From Candidatus Omnitrophota bacterium (GTDB lineage Bacteria > Omnitrophota > Omnitrophia > Omnitrophales > Aquincolibacteriaceae): a stretch of DNA of 12,129 bases. Shown here piece by piece: positions 5,058 to 11,000 of this stretch. The position numbers and the translations under genes are program-made. The DNA is taken from NCBI GenBank assembly GCA_016196565.1, contig JACPXK010000054.1, forward strand, positions 1 to 12,129, read 5' to 3'. Numbering within the stretch: the first letter of the stretch is position 1; the number at the start of each line of letters is the position of its first letter. The notes under the pieces were generated by a model that searched no databases, was not told the origin of the DNA, and worked only from the letters and a program-made list of their open reading frames with translations.

Positions 5058-8000
5058 AATCCGTTTTCATTAGAAACCAAACTTCCTTCTGCTGATTTCA
5101 AGCTCGATCTTCCTCCTGAACTTGGGACCATTCAGGCTTTAATTTCCGGGCCCGGTCCTGTGCTTATCCAGATTCAAACGGCTCACGGAAATTACGAAGC
5201 CCAAAAAAAAATTCAGGCCATTCTGCATCATTTGAAAAAGCAATACGGCATTGACCTTCTATTGTTAGAAGGAAGTGCGTCAAAGCTTAATCCCGAACTT
5301 TTAGATTTCTTTGGCGGTCGAAAAAATCTCAATATGAAAATGGCGGAAGCACTCACACGGCAAGCCCTTGTGAAAGGCGATGAACTCTTTTTGATCGAAG
5401 AACCGAAAACACAGGCTTACGGGATTGAAAACATTCCCGCTTATCGGAGAAATCGTGAAGCCTTCAAAGCGGTCCTGACCCAGCGGGAAAAAACAGAGAA
5501 ATTTGTTGAAGGCATGAATATGCAAATTAAACGTCTTACCGCGCCTTATTTAAGCCGTGATTTAAAAACATTTCTTAATCGCGCCGAGGATTTTGAGGGA
5601 AATCAAATTTCGGGTTTGAGTCATTTTATTTACTTGAAAGAAATGGCAAAGAAAAATCTCGAACTTGATTTGACAGACCCCGCCAATCAAATTGACTGGC
5701 CGATGCTGTTGCGGCTTTATAAGCTGGCCGAACTTGAATCAAGAATCGACCTGCGGGCTTTTGAAAAGGAGCGGGCGGCTTTCCTCAGAAAAATCCGCTG
5801 GATTTCTCCCGATGTTTTTGCGGAAATTCAAAAACTCCTTTCTTCTCCTCTATCTAAGCACCGGCTTCCTGATCCGGGCACCGGCATTCTTTTCGAAAAA
5901 ATGGTTGCCGCGCTTCCGGCTGATTTTGATTATCAGCCTTATCCCAATGTCCAACGCTTTATGGGCCATCTTATCCTTCAAAGTGAAATCAAAGAAGACC
6001 GCCTGGCGGAAGAAACGGAACAATTGACCGATAAAATCGCGCAAAAACTTGCCAAGACAAAAGAGGAAAAAAACATCCTTTCCCTTTTTAACGATTACAA
6101 ACTTCTCAAAAAACTTTTTGCGCTTGAACTTACTCCCAAAGATTACGAGACAATCCTCGAACGGAGAAAAGATCTCGCCGCAGGAAAGATCATAAAACGG
6201 TTTTTGGATCTCAACCATGACCGGCGAGTCAAGAATGTGCAATTTGTTCATGTTGGCGATATCAATATTCTTTTCAAGAAAGCCATGCGGTTTTATCGCG
6301 GCACAAAAGAACGCGACCGGTGGATGCTTCAAAATATTTTAGATCGCCTAAAAGGAAACAAGGCCCGTAAGGCCGTGGTGATTACCGGAGGCTTTCACGC
6401 GGGACCGTTTAAAAATTTCTTTCAGAAACAAGGTTTTAATTATGCCCTTATCGCTCCCAAAATTACTTCCGCAGAAGGCCGTGAGGCTTATCTGCAAGCC
6501 GCTTTGCAGGATTCAGAACTTCCTTTAAAGAAATCAACCATGGAACTTTCAAGACGGTCCGAGACACGTGCTATTCAAGCCGCGCTTGGGGAGAATTTAG
6601 ATTGGATCGATGGACGAATCGATTTAGCGCGTTCAGAGATTCTTCGGCAAGCCGGGAAAACTTTTCAAAGAGAATCTCTGCGGGGTCCTGCTCTTCGTTC
6701 CGAAACACGCGCGGAAACACCAAGCCTTGCTGTATCAGGAAATTTTCCTCTCAATTTCAAAAACGCGCTTTCCGGGACTGTTACGCCGGAACATGGAATA
6801 ACGCCCGAAGGGCTCACAGCGTTAGTTCCCGAACTCGTGAAAGCCCATCGTCAAATTCAGGAGTGGAGACAAGGCGAGAAATCACCGCTCAATCGACTTA
6901 ATTATGAATTCGGCGACAGCTATTACCAAGAGATGCGCGCTTTGGGAATTCTATGGAAAGACGAATCCGATGATATCGTTATTTTGGGAGGAACTGCTTC
7001 AGGCGCCGAAATGGCCTTTCGAGCGCTTGTGCACGAAAAATGGAATGATTTACCGAAAGAAAAACGGAATGGTTATCCGCGTATTCATTTTGTAAGCCCC
7101 GATAAAGCGGGAAAATTTTTAAATGGCCTTAATCTTCAAAAAACAAGAATTGTTATTATCGGAGATGATTTAGACCAAGACCCTTATTTAAAACTGGGGT
7201 ATCAAACCGTAAAGCAAAAATTGGCTGAGGCACTTGGCGCAGAAAATGTATTAAAACGAATTGCTATTGTTACGGATCTTGTCACTCCTGATGTTTTATC
7301 CGCGGATGCGGCCAACGCGGTTCAAAAATTTAGAATCCCTTTTGACTTAAGCCTCAAAAATTCATTTTTCACCGCTGCTGGGCTTCTTCCTTTAATGCTG
7401 GCGGGAAAAGACAATGAAGTTGCTATGCTCAGAAAAGGAGCTAGGGAAGCCCAAAAAACCATTGATTCGTTAAACGCGAAAATTTCCTCAAGTCAATCTT
7501 TCGTTTTGGAATACTCCGATTATCTTAGACCGGCTTTGGTTTATTTTCTTTATACACAGAAACACAAAAATATCGCTATCTTCCATGTCTTTTCTGAAAA
7601 ATTGCGTCAATTCGGAACTTGGCGGGCCAACCGGCTTAATGACCTTATGGGGAGAACCCGCCAAACTTTGATATTTCGAGGTTCTGTCGGAACGCGCCAT
7701 AATCATGCGGAGCTTCAAGATTGGCAAAAGGGAGCCAATCACTTTCAAGTTACTACCCTTGGCATCGAAGAATTTTCACATTCGACTCCAGCGGGACCCA
7801 CCAGTTGGCCTTTATTTCAGGGAGTTCCGCTCGGAGATCTTCTTAACGCTTCACGTCTCGGAACGGAAGAGGGGCTTGCTCATGGAAAACGTCCCAATAT
7901 GAATATTTCGATTCCCCGTGTGGATGCAGAAAATTTAGGCAGGCTCATTTATTCTGCTTTCTATGAGGATGCAGTGCTTCGTGGCCTTTTAGTCGGAGAA

Positions 8001-11000
8001 TTAGAAAAACGTGACCCCGTGAGATCTGAAGCCCGTCAAAACGGAATTTTGAAAGATGATACCGGCATTGACTTTACTTATTCTTTGCCGCGTGCGCTTA
8101 CAGAGTTTGAGCAGGCCAATTTTGACGATGATCTTGAAACAATTATGTTAGAAGTGGCTGGGGAGCGTTTGAGTAATAAGCATGATTTCTTAAATCTTCC
8201 AGAACATATGATTGAAAGAATTCAAACTTCCGATTTCCGTGATCCAATAAGCCGTCTTAAAAAAGATAAGTCTAAGTTTATCATCATCGGAATCGGTGGC
8301 TCCAGCCAGGGCGCCAAAATGGAATTTGAAAATCTCGGAATTTCCACAGAAAATCTTATTTTTCTCGAAGGTATAGATCCTGATTATACGGAAGAATTAT
8401 TGGAGGGTATCGATTTAACAGAAGCCGGGGTGATGGTTATCAGTAAATCAGGAGAAACCTTAGAATCCAATGTCATTTTATCATTGGTAAGACAAAAAAT
8501 GGTAGAAGCTTTCCGGCAAAAAGGAAAAACTTGGAATCCTCAAGACAGTATTGTGGCTGTTACCGATCCCGCAGTTGGAATTTTAAGAAAAGAAGCGACG
8601 CGTTTTGGTTATGGGCTTTTAGAAGTGCCGCCTCTTGTTGATGGGCGTTTTTCTGTTCTTTCCGATGTTGGCATAGCCGTGATGAGCCTTGTGATGGAGG
8701 AGGGACAAATCCTTGAATTTTTAAAAGGAGCTCAAGATTATGTTGAAAGAACAGAGCTTAGCTTGTCCTTGCTTAAAGATCTAGAGGAAGAAAAAGACAG
8801 AGAGGAAACAAGACCAAAAGATGACCGCCGGCTGGAGCATCTTAATCGTGAAGTTAGAACTGAGTTGAAAAGAAAAAGTGCTGCGGCCATTGGTTATCAG
8901 TATGGAGGCTGGAGTTCTTTCTGGACAATTGCCGAAAAGAAAGGGTTGTGGCTTGATATTGCCCTTTCCGGTGATTTTGGTGAAATGATTGAAGAAATGA
9001 TTCAATTGTGGAATGAATCCATTGGAAAACCGGCGGTGGATGAAGAAGGCCATAGTATTCTTTATTATCGCCGTGGAGTTGTGGCGCCCCAAGAACTCCG
9101 GTTGAATTCGTCCCTCTTAAATCACCCGGATCAAGCCATCACCCTTTGGAATTTGAAACGGGACGATGATCCCGCGCAAGATCATCTTCAGCAAGCGATT
9201 AGGGCTGACATTCAGAATAAATTAAAATTTAGCCCAACTCCTATTTTCGGATACGACATTCCGCGTAATCTGCGCGCTTTGGGTGCTTTGACGGTGATGA
9301 AACAGCAGTCTGTCGTGGTTCATTCCAAGACCAAACTTTTAGGAAAGCCTATGGAGTATTCGGGGCAGCCCGGCGTGGAAGACTCTAAACGGCGTGCAAG
9401 GAAAAGCATTCAAGATAAAAAGGGAGTTTCGATTGATGTGATTCCTCAGGAATTGGCGCCACTCGGAGATTTTGTAAGATCGGTCGGGCTTTTGGTAAGT
9501 ACGGAACTTGCCAATGTGAATTTCGAAGATCCGCAAGCCAGAGAAAATGCCGTCGCCCTGCTTATTCGTAAAGCCATTGAGGAAAATCAGGGCCCCGCAG
9601 CCATTAAAAGTGTCTGGATGCGAGATCAGGAAAAGCCGGAAATGATTAATGATAAAGGAACCAAAACCATGGCGGTTGTCCCGCTCGATAAATCCTCTGT
9701 CGTGGATATGAGCAATGGAACCATAGGCTCTCTGTTTGCGGTTTATAAGGGAGATGAATTGACGCCGGAAAATTTGGAAGCAACTTTCATTCTTCTTTAC
9801 GGTCCGACCACCGTGATGATCGCGCGCGTGGTGCCGGATGGGGAAGCTCAAGTTTATGATTTTATTTGGAGTGAAGAACATCATGAATTTGTTCAGAAAC
9901 AACACGCTGGCCGCGAAACAAGCCTTATTGAATTGACAAAAAAAGGTGACGAGATAGCTTTTAACGGGCGCCTTCAAGATTGGCCTGATTATTTAGAAAA
10001 ATTCTATTATGCAGAAATTAAACGCAGAGGAAAAAAAGTAAGAATTAGCGAAACCGTGGCTGATCTTTATGAAATGCTTTTAAAAGGCGGTCTTGTAGCC
10101 GTGGCTTTGACCGATGTGGAAGCAGTGATGTGGGGTTCGGTCATGGAAGGAGCCGGCGGGCGTTCGCTTGTAATGACTCCGGAAGGTCCCCAATCGGCTA
10201 TGACGTTGAAACTTGGCGCAGAAAGTTTTCAGACAGATAAAAAACATTGGGCGTTTTTTGGCAATAAAGAAGTGATGGATCGTCTTGAAGCTGCGATGAA
10301 GGAATCAAGAGATAATCCGGAATATAAACCGCCGGTATGGCACGGTCAAATTCGCGAACAGAATGATAATAAACTTCTTACAGAAGCACTTGCGGAAATG
10401 GGTGAGGATTCTGAAATCATTAATATCATGCAGGCATCAGCGGCAACGGCGATCGAAGTGGTTCGTCCTATGTTTTCAAAGATCGGAATTGAGGAAGGCG
10501 GCGGATCCGTCAATTCGGCTGGAGACGAGCAAGTAGGAGCGGATCAAGCAACGAATACCGCTTTTCGAAATGGCTTATTCAATCCTAAACGTGATCCTGC
10601 TTTGGAGCTTGAACTTGTAAATGCAGAAGCGAGCAATTTAAAGGTTCCTTCCGATAAACTTCCAGATGCCCTTATTAGCGCTTTTTTTTCTGAAGAAGAA
10701 GCTAGGGGATACGGAGGAAATCCAAACGCTAAATATTCCGTGATTTTTGATCCTTTGGATGGTTCCAGCAAAGTCGATACCAACGGAGGCGTTTCTACCA
10801 TTGGAGGAATTTGGAAATCTAAAAGAGCAACGCCGCCATCGGCGGACCTTCCTAAAAGTGATGACCCTGTATTTGTCAATTATCTTCAAGGGCGTACGGG
10901 GCGCGAAGGTCTTCACGGGTCATTCTTTTTTCTTTACGGCCCCCAAACACTTCTCTATTACACGTCTGAAAAAACCAAAAAAGTTCATGTCTTTCGTCTT

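Noticed and set aside
5850..6332. A 160-codon open frame on the minus strand.
   Set aside because: It is antisense to the N-terminal domain of the giant protein. Its Phe/Lys-rich composition is the mirror of the sense codons, so it is a shadow.
6602..7095. Two short + strand frames that could suggest a frameshift in the giant gene.
   Set aside because: The giant frame itself runs through this region without a stop and encodes recognisable GPI sequence. The alternative frames encode nothing familiar.
9339..9977. A 212-codon open frame on the minus strand.
   Set aside because: It lies wholly antisense to the continuous giant frame across the GPI2-FBPase1 region. Its translation shows no recognisable domain and it has no ribosome-binding site worth noting.
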